DNA of 64,000 bases, from contig NZ_JAKGTI010000001.1 in the NCBI RefSeq assembly GCF_021568695.1, positions 496,001-560,000 on the forward strand, given 5' to 3'. This document shows, piece by piece, positions 35,961 to 45,303 of this stretch. The DNA is from Maritalea mediterranea. Its GTDB lineage: Bacteria > Pseudomonadota > Alphaproteobacteria > Rhizobiales > Devosiaceae. A model generated the notes under the pieces. That model was not told the DNA's origin and made no database searches. It worked only from the letters and a program-made list of their open reading frames with translations. The stretch's first letter is position 1, and each line of letters begins with the position of its first letter. Made by a program: the position numbers and the translations under genes.

Positions 35961-36626
35961 ATGAGTTCATCTCACTTCTCGCCGGAACGGCGATATCTAT
36001 TGAAAGCGGCAGGCGCTTTCACAATTACTGGTGTGCTTGCCGGATGCACAACGACGGCTCAGGAAGCTCCAGATTTAAGTGCGGCACAAGCCCTATATGG
36101 CCCGATGCCGAAGGAGCGGTTTCCCATTTCAGCATTGCCTGTTGAAAAGATTGATCCGCAGTTCTATCGCCAAACTGTGCGCTACCGTACAAAAGAACCG
36201 GTTGGCACCATCATTGTCGATACATCTGATTTTTTCCTCTATCTTGTGCAGCCAACCAACAAGGCGATCCGCTATGGAGTCGGATTGGGGCGTGCCGGAT
36301 TTGCCTGGTCAGGCCGCGCGGTTGTGCAGTGGAAACGGAAATGGCCCACATGGACTCCACCTGCGGAAATGATCAAACGAGAACCCCATTTGGCAAAATA
36401 CAGCCATGAAAACGGGGGGATGGCACCTGGCTTAAAAAACCCTTTAGGGGCGCGCGCGCTGTATATTTTTCAAAACGGTAGAGATACCCTATATCGTTTG
36501 CATGGTACGCCAGAATATTGGAGCATCGGCAAAGCTGTTTCCAGCGGCTGCGTTCGTCTGTTCAATCACGACATAATCGATCTTTATCAACGGGTCCCCA
36601 ACAAGACCCCAATTGTGGTGGTGTAA
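35961..36626 (+). CDS. L,D-transpeptidase (YkuD), lipoprotein or Tat substrate
   Basis: 221 residues. The N-terminus ERRYLLKAAGAFTITGVLAGC combines a twin-Arg-like start with a lipobox (C29), so it is exported and probably lipid-anchored. The YkuD catalytic motif is H181-GTPEYWSIGKAVSSG-C197-VRLFNHD, with the nucleophile C197. It forms 3-3 peptidoglycan cross-links or attaches proteins to peptidoglycan. ATG 35961 is chosen because it gives a proper export signal. The cytochrome c gene starts 1 base after its stop codon. Its place in a copper locus is notable, because copper is known to inhibit L,D-transpeptidases. Confidence 0.9.
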   Translation: MSSSHFSPERRYLLKAAGAFTITGVLAGCTTTAQEAPDLSAAQALYGPMPKERFPISALPVEKIDPQFYRQTVRYRTKEPVGTIIVDTSDFFLYLVQPTNKAIRYGVGLGRAGFAWSGRAVVQWKRKWPTWTPPAEMIKREPHLAKYSHENGGMAPGLKNPLGARALYIFQNGRDTLYRLHGTPEYWSIGKAVSSGCVRLFNHDIIDLYQRVPNKTPIVVV

Positions 36627-36627
36627 T

Positions 36628-37107
36628 ATGAAGCTGATGAACAAAGGTCTCCTCGCGGGAGCAGTATTGTTGGTTCTGGCCGGCGGCTATTGGGGATACA
36701 CACAATTCAACACTGTCGCAACGGATGAACCGACAGGTTTATTGCCCTATAAAAATGCTAAAGTGATTGATCTTGGGCAGCAAATATATGCGGCCAATTG
36801 TGCTGCTTGCCACGGCGACAATCTGGAGGGGGAGGCCGACTGGCAACAACCCAAACCCTCAGGACGTATGCCGGCACCGCCTCATGACGAGACTGGTCAC
36901 ACTTGGCATCACAGTGACGAATTGCTGTTCAAATTGACCAAATATGGCATCGCCCGGCTGAGCAACAATCCAGCCTATCAGACAGATATGCCCGTTTATG
37001 AAGAGGTATTGACAGACGACGAAATTATCGCCGTGCTGGCCTATATCAAATCCACTTGGCCTGCCAAGGTGCAGGGACGTCACGACCAAATTAATACTGG
37101 CCGCTAG
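36628..37107 (+). CDS. Membrane-anchored monohaem cytochrome c
   Basis: 159 residues. An N-terminal hydrophobic anchor (7-23) is followed by a haem c site C58-AA-C61-H62 in IYAANCAACHGDNLEGE. The likely axial Met is M121 in YQTDMPVYEEVLTDDEIIAVLAYIKSTWP, the usual class I pattern. It acts in the periplasm as an electron carrier. ATG 36628 lies 1 base after the L,D-transpeptidase stop. A role in periplasmic copper(I) oxidation or electron supply to an oxidase is possible; the partner is not in the window. Confidence 0.9.
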   Translation: MKLMNKGLLAGAVLLVLAGGYWGYTQFNTVATDEPTGLLPYKNAKVIDLGQQIYAANCAACHGDNLEGEADWQQPKPSGRMPAPPHDETGHTWHHSDELLFKLTKYGIARLSNNPAYQTDMPVYEEVLTDDEIIAVLAYIKSTWPAKVQGRHDQINTGR

Positions 37108-37189
37108 AGCTTAGGCCCAGATAACGGCCCAGACGGCAATCCGTTGTCTGGGTCAAAAAAGTGCGCCAAATTCGGTTTCAAAATAGCGC

Positions 37190-37220
37190 TTGACCTTCCA
37201 ATCACTGGAAGGATTAGGGT
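37190..37220 (+). promoter_or_regulatory. CueR-type copper-responsive promoter
   Basis: The -35 box TTGACC (37190-37195) and -10 box TAGGGT (37215-37220) are separated by 19 bases holding the dyad CCTTCC-N7-GGAAGG. This overlong spacer with a CCTTCC/GGAAGG dyad is the mark of MerR-family CueR promoters such as E. coli copA. No cueR gene is in the window, so regulation must be in trans. Confidence 0.88.
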
Positions 37221-37257
37221 GAGGTCAGTGTTCAAAAACGAAACCGAAAGTAAGACC

Positions 37258-39750
37258 ATGACTGCCCAGGCAAAAAGCAATGATCAAGTGATCAATCTCG
37301 CCATCTCAGGCATGACCTGCGCATCCTGCGTCAAACGCGCAGAAACCGCGATTTCAGGCGTGCAGGGTGTTTCGGACGTATCTGTCAATCTGGCGACAGA
37401 AACCGCGCGCATTCAAATGTCGGATCCAAATGGTTTATCCGAAGTTATTCAATCCATCGAAGCCGCTGGCTATGGGGTGCCCACAAAAACCATCATGCTC
37501 GACATTGAGGGCATGACATGTGCCTCCTGCGTGAAGCGGGTGGAAGATGCGCTCAAATCCGTTGAAGGTGTGGTCAACGCCAATGTCAATTTGGCCAGCG
37601 AAAGTGCGCAGGTCGAAGCCGCTTCCAATGTATCGACACACGAGCTTTTGGCCGCGGCGAAAAAAATTGGTTATCCTGCGACCTTGCGGGACAAATCGAC
37701 AAATGCGCTGGAAGACCGCGCGGCCAGCAAAGAAGCCGAATATAATGGCCTGAAACGCAATTTTATTATTGCGGCCATATTTACAGTGCCCTTGTTTGTG
37801 CTCGAGATGGGTTCCCACTTTATTCCAGGCATGCATGAACTGCTGATGCAGAATTTCGGGCGGCAAAATCTTTATTATTTCTACTTTGTGCTGGCCACCA
37901 TCGTACAGTTCGGGCCGGGCTTGGTGTTTTACAAAAAGGGCATTCCAGCCCTGATGCGCCTGGCGCCTGAAATGAACGCGCTGGTGGTGCTCGGCTCTTC
38001 CGCCGCGTGGGGCTTTTCCGTTGTGGCGACTTTTGCAGCGTTTCTGCTGCCTGAAGGCACGGCCAATGTCTATTATGAAGCCAGCGCGGTGATCATCACG
38101 CTGATCCTTTTGGGGCGTGTGCTGGAAGCGCGCGCCAAAGGCCGCACCAGCGAAGCCATCACCAAACTCATGCAATTGCAGGCCAAATCGGCCCATGTGT
38201 CGCGCGATGGCAACTTCGTTGAAGTGCCTTTGGATGACGTGGTGGAAGGCGACATTGTGCGCGTTCGTCCCGGTGAAAAAGTGCCTGTGGATGGCGAAGT
38301 GATCAAAGGCAGCAGCTTTGTTGATGAGGCCATGATCTCTGGTGAGCCCGTGCCGGTGGAAAAAGAGATCGGCAGCGAAGTTATTGGCGGCACCATCAAC
38401 AAAACCGGCAGCTTTGAATTCCGCGCCACAAAAGTGGGTTCAGATAGTGCCTTGGCGCAGATCATCAAGATGGTCGAAAACGCCCAAGGGGCAAAACTGC
38501 CGATCCAGGCACTGGTCGATAAAGTCACCGCCGTGTTCGTGCCCATCGTGATGCTGGTGGCTGCATTGACGGTTGGCGTGTGGCTGATCTTTGGCCCAGA
38601 CCCTGCCTTGTCGTTCGCCTTGGTCAATGGCGTGGCAGTTTTGATCATTGCCTGTCCGTGTGCCATGGGCTTGGCCACGCCAACCTCCATCATGGTTGGT
38701 ACGGGCCGGGCGGCAGAAATGGGTGTATTGTTCCGCAATGGTGAAGCCCTGCAGGATCTGAAAAACACGGACATTGTCGCCGTAGATAAAACCGGCACGC
38801 TGACGTTGGGTCGTCCGGCGCTCACCGACTTTACCGTGTTGAACGGTTTTGATGAAGGTGAGGCCTTGGCGCTTGTTGCTGCGGCGGAGAGCAATTCAGA
38901 ACATCCGATCGCTGAAGCCATTGTGATTGCCGCGAAGGAGCAGGGCTTGGATGTGCCGGACACCACAAGTTTTAACTCCGTTACCGGCTATGGCATTGAA
39001 GCAGAAGCCAACGGTCGCAAAATCGAGGTGGGGGCAGACCGCTATATGCGCAAGCTGGGCCATGATTTGACGGCACATGCGGATATCTCCAAAGCGTTGG
39101 GCGATGAAGCCAAAACCCCACTCTACGCGGCAATTGATGGCAAGCTGGCAGCAATTGTTGCGGTGGCAGACCCGGTGAAGGAAACCACACCACAAGCCAT
39201 TGAGGCGTTGCATCGCCTGGGGCTGAAAGTGGCCATGATCACCGGCGACAACCAAGCCACCGCAGATGCCATTGCCAAGAAGCTGAACATCGACACGGTA
39301 ATCGCGGAGGTGCTGCCCGCAGGCAAGGTGGATGCGATTAAGCAATTGCAGCAAAACGACACCCATGTGAGCTTTGTGGGCGACGGCATCAATGATGCGC
39401 CAGCATTGGCCCAAGCCGATGTCGGCATCGCGATTGGCACCGGCACAGATATTGCCATTGAAAGTGCCGATGTGGTGCTGATGTCTGGTGACATGCGCGG
39501 GGTGGCGAACGCGATTGGCCTCTCCAAAGCGTCCATCAAAAACATCCACCAAAACCTGTTCTGGGCCTTTGCTTACAATGCGAGCCTTATTCCGGTAGCC
39601 GCTGGTTTGCTTTACCCCTTCACGGGCACATTGTTGTCGCCCATGTTGGCCGCAGGGGCGATGGCGCTCTCAAGTGTGTTTGTGTTGGGCAATGCATTGC
39701 GCCTGCGGCGCTTTAGCCCGCCCGCCCAGCAGACGCAGGCCGCAGGATAG
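37258..39750 (+). CDS. copA: Cu(+)-exporting P1B-type ATPase with two HMA domains
   Basis: 830 residues. Two N-terminal copper domains have GMTCASC at 18-24 and 85-91. The membrane metal site is C466-P-C468, the phosphorylation motif DKTGTLT has D510, and [17 protein letters not shown] and [21 protein letters not shown] complete the ATP domain. It exports Cu(I) from the cytoplasm. ATG 37258 is chosen because an earlier in-frame start would place the copper promoter inside the gene. A saccharopine-dehydrogenase-like gene follows after 8 bases. Confidence 0.96.
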   Translation: MTAQAKSNDQVINLAISGMTCASCVKRAETAISGVQGVSDVSVNLATETARIQMSDPNGLSEVIQSIEAAGYGVPTKTIMLDIEGMTCASCVKRVEDALKSVEGVVNANVNLASESAQVEAASNVSTHELLAAAKKIGYPATLRDKSTNALEDRAASKEAEYNGLKRNFIIAAIFTVPLFVLEMGSHFIPGMHELLMQNFGRQNLYYFYFVLATIVQFGPGLVFYKKGIPALMRLAPEMNALVVLGSSAAWGFSVVATFAAFLLPEGTANVYYEASAVIITLILLGRVLEARAKGRTSEAITKLMQLQAKSAHVSRDGNFVEVPLDDVVEGDIVRVRPGEKVPVDGEVIKGSSFVDEAMISGEPVPVEKEIGSEVIGGTINKTGSFEFRATKVGSDSALAQIIKMVENAQGAKLPIQALVDKVTAVFVPIVMLVAALTVGVWLIFGPDPALSFALVNGVAVLIIACPCAMGLATPTSIMVGTGRAAEMGVLFRNGEALQDLKNTDIVAVDKTGTLTLGRPALTDFTVLNGFDEGEALALVAAAESNSEHPIAEAIVIAAKEQGLDVPDTTSFNSVTGYGIEAEANGRKIEVGADRYMRKLGHDLTAHADISKALGDEAKTPLYAAIDGKLAAIVAVADPVKETTPQAIEALHRLGLKVAMITGDNQATADAIAKKLNIDTVIAEVLPAGKVDAIKQLQQNDTHVSFVGDGINDAPALAQADVGIAIGTGTDIAIESADVVLMSGDMRGVANAIGLSKASIKNIHQNLFWAFAYNASLIPVAAGLLYPFTGTLLSPMLAAGAMALSSVFVLGNALRLRRFSPPAQQTQAAG

Positions 39751-39758
39751 ATCGCAGG

Positions 39759-40814
39759 ATGGCCCGATATTGGATCATTGGCGGGTATGGTGAAGTAGGT
39801 GCCGCGGCAACGCGGCGCCTGCATGCCACAGCCCAACATGAAGATGAAATTCTGGTGGCCGGTCGTGGCGGCGAAAAAGCGGCTGAACTGGCACAAAAAC
39901 TGGGCAAGCCGGTGCGGGCCTTTGAACTGGATGTAACGGGGCCCGTTCGCCCAAAAATTTTCGAACCGGGCGATATCATCATCAATACAGTTGAAGCCAT
40001 ATCCAAGGACTGGCTGATCTCAATGGCTGAGATGGGCGTCATTTTTATCGATGTGTCGGCCACCGACGGCTACCTTAATCGCGTGCGGACCATTTTCTCT
40101 GGCCATCCGGACAAAAGCCTGTGTCTGACCGATGTGGGTACATCGCCGGGTTTGACCAATCTGATGGCCGCCCACATGGCCGCTAAATTCCCCAAGCTCG
40201 TCTCGATCGAGACCTATATTGAGATGGGCATGGGCAAACATCATGGCCAAGCTGCAACCAAGTGGGTTTTTGAAGCACTCTCGACTACCTATCCCATCGA
40301 AAAGAATGGGGCACGGCACATGGTGCATCCGCGCGATCAGATCACAAAAGCAAGTTTTGATCTGCCCACTGAAAGGCAGGTCACAGCGGTCGGCGTGGGT
40401 TTTTCGGATCAGGTCACCATAGCACAGCGCCACAATCTGCAAACGGCGCAAACATTTGTCAGCGTTGCCCCAAATTGGATAAATCAGGTTATCGGCGCGC
40501 TGCTGCGGCTGCCGCTCAGTCGCCTCATCCATCGACATGCAGGCACATTAGCATCGCTTATGGGCAAGCTTCCGCCCCTTGGCCCGATCCGCACTTCCCT
40601 TAAGACGGTGGCATCCGATCAGGCAGGTCAAATAATGGGCAGCATAGAAATGTTGGGGCCCGATCAATCAGAACTGACCGGCGACATCGCTGCCATGGCC
40701 GCGCTCCGTTTGCGCCGGAGTGGGCAAAAGGGCGTGCGTTCCTTGCCGGATGTAATGAAACTGAGTCAAATCCGACAACAACTCTCCCACCTGAAGTGGC
40801 ATGAAAGCCTATAA
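39759..40814 (+). CDS. Saccharopine-dehydrogenase-like NAD(P)-binding protein
   Basis: 351 residues. The start MARYWIIGGYGEVGAAATRRL is a Rossmann dinucleotide loop (GGYGEVG), followed by ILVAGRGGEKAAELAQKLG, IINTVEAISKDWLISMAEMGVIFIDVSATDGYL and DVGTSPGLTNLMAAHMA, the pattern of the saccharopine dehydrogenase NADP-binding family. The substrate is unknown. It lies 8 bases after copA and is probably cotranscribed from the copper promoter, although no reason for a copper link is evident. The C-terminal 100 residues are basic and helical. Confidence 0.8.
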   Translation: MARYWIIGGYGEVGAAATRRLHATAQHEDEILVAGRGGEKAAELAQKLGKPVRAFELDVTGPVRPKIFEPGDIIINTVEAISKDWLISMAEMGVIFIDVSATDGYLNRVRTIFSGHPDKSLCLTDVGTSPGLTNLMAAHMAAKFPKLVSIETYIEMGMGKHHGQAATKWVFEALSTTYPIEKNGARHMVHPRDQITKASFDLPTERQVTAVGVGFSDQVTIAQRHNLQTAQTFVSVAPNWINQVIGALLRLPLSRLIHRHAGTLASLMGKLPPLGPIRTSLKTVASDQAGQIMGSIEMLGPDQSELTGDIAAMAALRLRRSGQKGVRSLPDVMKLSQIRQQLSHLKWHESL

Positions 40815-41032
40815 CTAGGTCCGGCGATTTTTGCCAGGCGCGATATGATGATCGCGTTTAGGGGAAACTCGACTGCCCATGAGCGCGGCCGGCTTGATAT
40901 AGTCGGTCTTAGACCTGCATGCAGGAACAATACGGCTTGTTTCGCATTCAATCTAAACAGGTTCATCCGTTTGTTTTATCCGGGCCTCATCAAGTGGTGT
41001 AGCTCGGCGAATGTTTTGCCAGAAGAGGAACC

Positions 41033-42487
41033 GTGTCACAAAAACCGATTGCCATTCGTTCATATGTGCCTGAAGCCCCGGCCGGTAAGGAGCGCATAAA
41101 GTGGTGGGGGCCCGGCATATTGTGGGCGATTTCTTCGGTTGGGTCCGGTTCAATCTTGTTCACGCCGCGTGTCGGGTCTGAATATGGCTATGAGTTTGTT
41201 TGGCTTTTGTGGCTGGTGTGCCTGTTGATGTGGGTGATGATCCGCGAGGCCGGTCGATTTTCCGTCGTGACCGGTCGCACCGTGCTGGACGGATTTCGAA
41301 CCTTGCCCGGGCCAAAAAATTGGCCGTTATGGCTGATCTTTATTCCGCAGCTCTTTGCCGCTTCCGTCGGTGTGGCCGGTCTGTCTGGTCTTGCGGGAAG
41401 CGCCATCAAAACCATTCTGCCCGGTGGGCTATTGCTCTGGTCTAACGTCCTGCTTTGGGCGTCTGTCCTCCTTGTTGGGTTTGGGGGCTACAAATGGGTG
41501 TCCCGTGTGGCTCAGATTTTTGCGCTCTTCATGGTTGTGGTTACGTTTCTTGCCGCCCTCCAGTCCAAGCCTGATATGGCCATGTTTGTTGAGGGGGTAG
41601 TGCCCGGGCGTCCACAAAACCTCAATATTCCTTTCATTCTGCCGTGGGTTGGCACCATCTTGGCGGGGTCAATGGGCATTTTATGGTATTCCTATTGGGT
41701 CAGCACCAAAGGATATGGCGGCGCCGTGGGCGAACTCCACAAGGGCGAAGATGTCGACGAGGTCGAGGAGCAGGATCGGGCGCCACAAGATCGTCAAACG
41801 GCCGTCAACCGGCTGCAAAGTTGGATGGGCACCATGTCGAACACCGCTTTGGTCGGGGTGCTTATCGGCACACTCACCATCACCAGTTTTCTGGTTCTCG
41901 GTGTTGAATTGCTGAAACCTGCCGGCATCGTACCTTCCGGGGTGGATGTGGCGTTGCAACTCACCAAATTATTGTCCGAGATTTGGGGTAGCTTGGGCTA
42001 TTGGATCATGATGATGGCCATCATTGTGATTTTGGGCGGCAGCGTGATTGCCAATCAGGATGGCTGGTCGCGCTCGTTCGCTGACATTACCTTGTTGATC
42101 CCGCTAAAGCCTTACGAGCAAGGTGGGGACGCACAGGCCAAATATAAGGAAACGCCCCGCTGGATGAAGCCAATGGTGTTTTGGCGGCCGCCATCCATGA
42201 CCTGTCGTCAGGCCCTTAAAATATTCTATCTGGTGGGGGTCACCGGCATAACATCCACAATGCTGATTCTGATGATTGGCGATCCGGTAAAAATCATGTC
42301 TTTCTCCGGGATCATCGCCGCGGTGCACACGCCCTTTATTGTCTTCACCACTTTTGCGCTTAATCTGAAATTGCCGGAAGAGGTTCGCCCGAATGGGGTG
42401 TTCAACTTTTTGATGCTGGCTGCCGGCTTGTTCTATGGCGTGTTTATGGTGCTCTATGTGCTAAATTTTCTGAGCGGCAGCATGTAA
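41033..42487 (+). CDS. Divergent Nramp-family transporter
   Basis: 484 residues with about 11 membrane spans and Nramp-like fold landmarks (WWGPGILWAISSVGSGS at TM1). The start is a GTG at 41033 with AGAGGA upstream. In the aligned TM1 the metal-binding DPGN is replaced by GSGS. In TM6 the MPH motif is replaced by residues in MGILWYSYW. So the classical manganese/iron site is absent. A charged loop DEVEEQDRAPQDRQ lies near residues 240-256. The 3' end overlaps the convergent serine hydrolase gene by 27 bases. The substrate is unknown. Confidence 0.85.
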   Translation: MSQKPIAIRSYVPEAPAGKERIKWWGPGILWAISSVGSGSILFTPRVGSEYGYEFVWLLWLVCLLMWVMIREAGRFSVVTGRTVLDGFRTLPGPKNWPLWLIFIPQLFAASVGVAGLSGLAGSAIKTILPGGLLLWSNVLLWASVLLVGFGGYKWVSRVAQIFALFMVVVTFLAALQSKPDMAMFVEGVVPGRPQNLNIPFILPWVGTILAGSMGILWYSYWVSTKGYGGAVGELHKGEDVDEVEEQDRAPQDRQTAVNRLQSWMGTMSNTALVGVLIGTLTITSFLVLGVELLKPAGIVPSGVDVALQLTKLLSEIWGSLGYWIMMMAIIVILGGSVIANQDGWSRSFADITLLIPLKPYEQGGDAQAKYKETPRWMKPMVFWRPPSMTCRQALKIFYLVGVTGITSTMLILMIGDPVKIMSFSGIIAAVHTPFIVFTTFALNLKLPEEVRPNGVFNFLMLAAGLFYGVFMVLYVLNFLSGSM

Positions 42488-43486
42488 ATCAATGCGGAAC
42501 TGACGCATGGCCGGTATAGACTCTCGGTAAGAGGCATAAACCCGATTGGTTAAGGCGATAACGATCAAATCTGATTTCGGGTCAAGCCATAATGATGTGC
42601 CCGTGAAGCCCGTGTGGCCGATGGCACCGGGGCCAAAATGATCACCACAGCTGGCACCCGCATATTTTAAATCATGATATTCAAAGCCGATGGTGCGGGG
42701 GGTGAGACCTGCACGATTACCATTTTCAAAGAACAGCGGATCATGTTGCGCCAGCAAGTGGCACGCCATTTTATGCACCTCTTCGGCAGTGGAGAACAGT
42801 CCCGCATTTCCCACTTTGCCCCCAAGGCAGCGCGCCGTGCTGTCATTCACCATGCCGCGAATATAGCCGCTGCGGCGAATGGTGGGCACCGTCGGCACAA
42901 TTGGGGGCCGTCTTCCACTTACTTCCAAAGGGGTGAACATTGTTTGCCTGAGCCCCAGTGGCTCGGCGATCAAAAGTGCGAAGGCTTGATCAAGGGGCAG
43001 ACCGGTCACGCGTTCAATGATTTTCCCCAGCAGTAAGTAGCCGAGACAGGAATAAACCATTTGTGTGCCTGGGGGATAGGCAAGCCCAATGTCAAACAAT
43101 GCATGCCAGGCCGCATCAATATTTTCCGCGTTTTTGGCAAAAGGGTCGTCCGCAGCAAAACCTGCCTGATGTAACGCCAATTGCCGGACGGTGAAGTCAT
43201 GATGCTGCGCGGCCCTTAAGTCGGGCAAATATTGGCGTACAGGTGCATCAAGCGCAATCTTTCCTTTGTGGGCTAAGGTCACCAATAATTGTGCGGTGGC
43301 CAACGGTTTGGTCAAAGAGGCGAGGTCGAACAACGCGCCTTTATGAAGTGGTGCTATGTCACTGCCCTCCATAAAGCCATAAGCTTTGTGCAGTCGCACC
43401 CTTTCGCCATGGGCCACCAGCACCTCCGCGCACGGGAAAGTGCCGCTGGCCATATGGGTATGCACCAATCGGTCAATGCGATCCAT
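42461..43486 (-). CDS. Beta-lactamase-fold serine hydrolase of the MurNAc locus
   Basis: 341 residues. The SxxK nucleophile motif is SLTK in FDLASLTKPLATAQL, and the Tyr motif is YSC in MVYSCLGYLLLGKIIERV. A late HTGFTGTSLWLDP region provides the third motif (HTG). There is no signal peptide, so it is cytoplasmic. It is the last gene of the ABC operon, 4 bases after the permease. YfeW (E. coli) and YbbE/AmiE (B. subtilis) are similar serine hydrolases encoded next to murQ, so a role in trimming muropeptides or muramic-acid derivatives is likely. A general esterase is the alternative. Confidence 0.88.
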   Translation of the reverse strand: MDRIDRLVHTHMASGTFPCAEVLVAHGERVRLHKAYGFMEGSDIAPLHKGALFDLASLTKPLATAQLLVTLAHKGKIALDAPVRQYLPDLRAAQHHDFTVRQLALHQAGFAADDPFAKNAENIDAAWHALFDIGLAYPPGTQMVYSCLGYLLLGKIIERVTGLPLDQAFALLIAEPLGLRQTMFTPLEVSGRRPPIVPTVPTIRRSGYIRGMVNDSTARCLGGKVGNAGLFSTAEEVHKMACHLLAQHDPLFFENGNRAGLTPRTIGFEYHDLKYAGASCGDHFGPGAIGHTGFTGTSLWLDPKSDLIVIALTNRVYASYRESIPAMRQFRIDLHAAAQKI

Positions 43487-43490
43487 TGGA

Positions 43491-44330
43491 TTACTTGATG
43501 GCGCCGGCCGTCATGCCGGCAATAAACCGGCGAGACTGCACAATGAACACCAGCATGATGGGCAATGCGGCAAGCGTTAGCCCGGCATAGAGCACACCAT
43601 AATTGATCGAGTATTCGCCAAAGAATGCCGTGAGACCTTGCGCCAATGTTTTCCATTCCGGCGATTGGATGAAGATCAACGGGAAGAAGAAATCGTTCCA
43701 GATCGGCACGGCATTATAAATACCGGCAATCACCATGGCCGGGGTGATCAGGGGCACCATGATTTCCACCATAATGCGGAATTCACTGGCCCCGTCCATG
43801 CGGGCGCTGTCTTCCAATTCCGATGGCAAAGAGCGCAAAAATCCGGTCATGATGAAAACAGTGGCGGGCAGGGACATGGCGGTATAAATGCAAATCAAAC
43901 CCAATAGATTGTCCACCAAACCAAGGGCTTTGAGCTGAATGAAAAGCGGAATAATCGCCAAACGCAAAGGCAGCATAAGGCCGCTCAAAAAGAACAGCGA
44001 AATCATAATATTGCCTTTGAACTTATAACGCGACAATGCATAGGCCGCCATGGTGCCCACCACCAACAACACCAAAACCGACAGACCGGTCACAATGGTG
44101 GAGTTGATGAAATAGCGTGGCACATTGGTTTGCGACCAGATGATCGCAAAATTATCAAAGCTGAAGCTTTTCGGCAGGCTGAAAGGCGAGGAGAAAATCT
44201 CCTGATTGGTCTTAAAGCTCGAAAGCGCCATCATAATGATGGGGTAAAGCATAATCACGGCATTTACGCCGAGAAAAATATGCATCAGCCAAGTGCCCAG
44301 ATCTCCTGATTTCTTGTTCAATGTGCTCAT
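43491..44330 (-). CDS. Carbohydrate ABC transporter permease (MalG type)
   Basis: 279 residues with six predicted helices. The EAA loop is PSELEDSARMDGASEFRIMVEIMVPLITPAMVIAGI, and the end FIAGMTAGAIK is typical. It lies between its partner permease (3-base gap) and the serine hydrolase (4-base gap). The substrate is inferred from murQ and the kinase to be MurNAc, anhydro-MurNAc or a related amino sugar. Confidence 0.93.
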   Translation of the reverse strand: MSTLNKKSGDLGTWLMHIFLGVNAVIMLYPIIMMALSSFKTNQEIFSSPFSLPKSFSFDNFAIIWSQTNVPRYFINSTIVTGLSVLVLLVVGTMAAYALSRYKFKGNIMISLFFLSGLMLPLRLAIIPLFIQLKALGLVDNLLGLICIYTAMSLPATVFIMTGFLRSLPSELEDSARMDGASEFRIMVEIMVPLITPAMVIAGIYNAVPIWNDFFFPLIFIQSPEWKTLAQGLTAFFGEYSINYGVLYAGLTLAALPIMLVFIVQSRRFIAGMTAGAIK

Positions 44331-44333
44331 GAT

Positions 44334-45299
44334 TTAGCTCAGCTCCACTTCGCGGCTGGTGAGATAGCGCGTGGCAATGGTTGAAAAAGTGAAAATGAAG
44401 ATAAAGATCAGCACCGCAAGGGCGGAACCCGTGCCGAAATCTGAATTGCCTGCGCTTACAGAACCGAAGGCCGTGCGGTAGAACAACAGGCCAAGCATAT
44501 CAGTTGAGTAGGCTGGGGACCCTTCAAGACCGCCCATAATATAGGGGATTTCGAACCAGTTGAACGACCCGATAAACGTCAACACAACGATGATCGTAAC
44601 CGCGGGGGCCATGAGCGGCCAGATAATATCACGGGCGATCATCCACTCGCTGGCGCCATCAAGGCGTGCGGCTTCAATCAAATCTTTGGGAATGCGGTGA
44701 ATGGCAGCGAGGAACACCAGGGTGGGAAACCCAACCCAGTGCCAGGCATTGACCAAAATCATCGCGCCCAGCGCCGTTTCAGGCAAGCCAAGCCATGGCA
44801 TGGCCCAGTCACCCAAGCCCACGCTACGCAGCAATGTGTTGACCAAACCAAAAATCGGGTTGAGGAACAATTTCCACTGAAAGCCGATAATCACGGTCGA
44901 CAGGATGACCGGCAAAAAGAACGCGATTTGATAAAAGCGATAGCCTTTGGGTTCTCGCGCCAGAAACAGGGCCAAGATCAGTGCTAGCCCGTTTTGAACA
45001 AGCATCAGGGCGATAAACACCTTCACATTGTTAAAAAAGGCGTTGATCAGAAACTGATTGTTGCGCGGGTCGAGCAAGACCTTTTGGAAATTCCCTAGGC
45101 CAATAAACTCGCCGCGGACAAGCCCATCCCATTCATAAACCGAATAGAGAATGGCCGAGGCCATCGGCAAGAACACGAAGGTGAGGAGAATGGCGATTGC
45201 TGGAAACAGCAAAAATACAAGCCAAAGTTTGCGCAACTGTCTTCGTCGCGCCAGCGCATTTTCAAATGGGGTTTTGATCGTTGCGGTGCGTTGTGCCAT
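44334..45299 (-). CDS. Carbohydrate ABC transporter permease (MalF type)
   Basis: 321 residues. ATG 45297-45299 gives MAQRTATIKTPFENALARRRQLRKLWLVFLLFPAI, a basic cytoplasmic N-terminus before TM1. The EAA loop is PKDLIEAARLDGASEWMIARDIIWPLMAPAVTII. It starts 4 bases after the ATPase stop and forms the channel with the next permease. Confidence 0.93.
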   Translation of the reverse strand: MAQRTATIKTPFENALARRRQLRKLWLVFLLFPAIAILLTFVFLPMASAILYSVYEWDGLVRGEFIGLGNFQKVLLDPRNNQFLINAFFNNVKVFIALMLVQNGLALILALFLAREPKGYRFYQIAFFLPVILSTVIIGFQWKLFLNPIFGLVNTLLRSVGLGDWAMPWLGLPETALGAMILVNAWHWVGFPTLVFLAAIHRIPKDLIEAARLDGASEWMIARDIIWPLMAPAVTIIVVLTFIGSFNWFEIPYIMGGLEGSPAYSTDMLGLLFYRTAFGSVSAGNSDFGTGSALAVLIFIFIFTFSTIATRYLTSREVELS

Positions 45300-45303
45300 C
45301 AGT

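Noticed and set aside
37128-37150. CCCAGAC...GTCTGGG hairpin as a terminator between the cytochrome c gene and copA
   Set aside because: The stem contains a bulge and is followed by A rather than T on the coding strand, so termination is not supported.
40914-40925. CCTGCATGCAGG palindrome upstream of the Nramp-type gene
   Set aside because: It is a single 12-base palindrome with no partner site or clear promoter; chance occurrence is possible.
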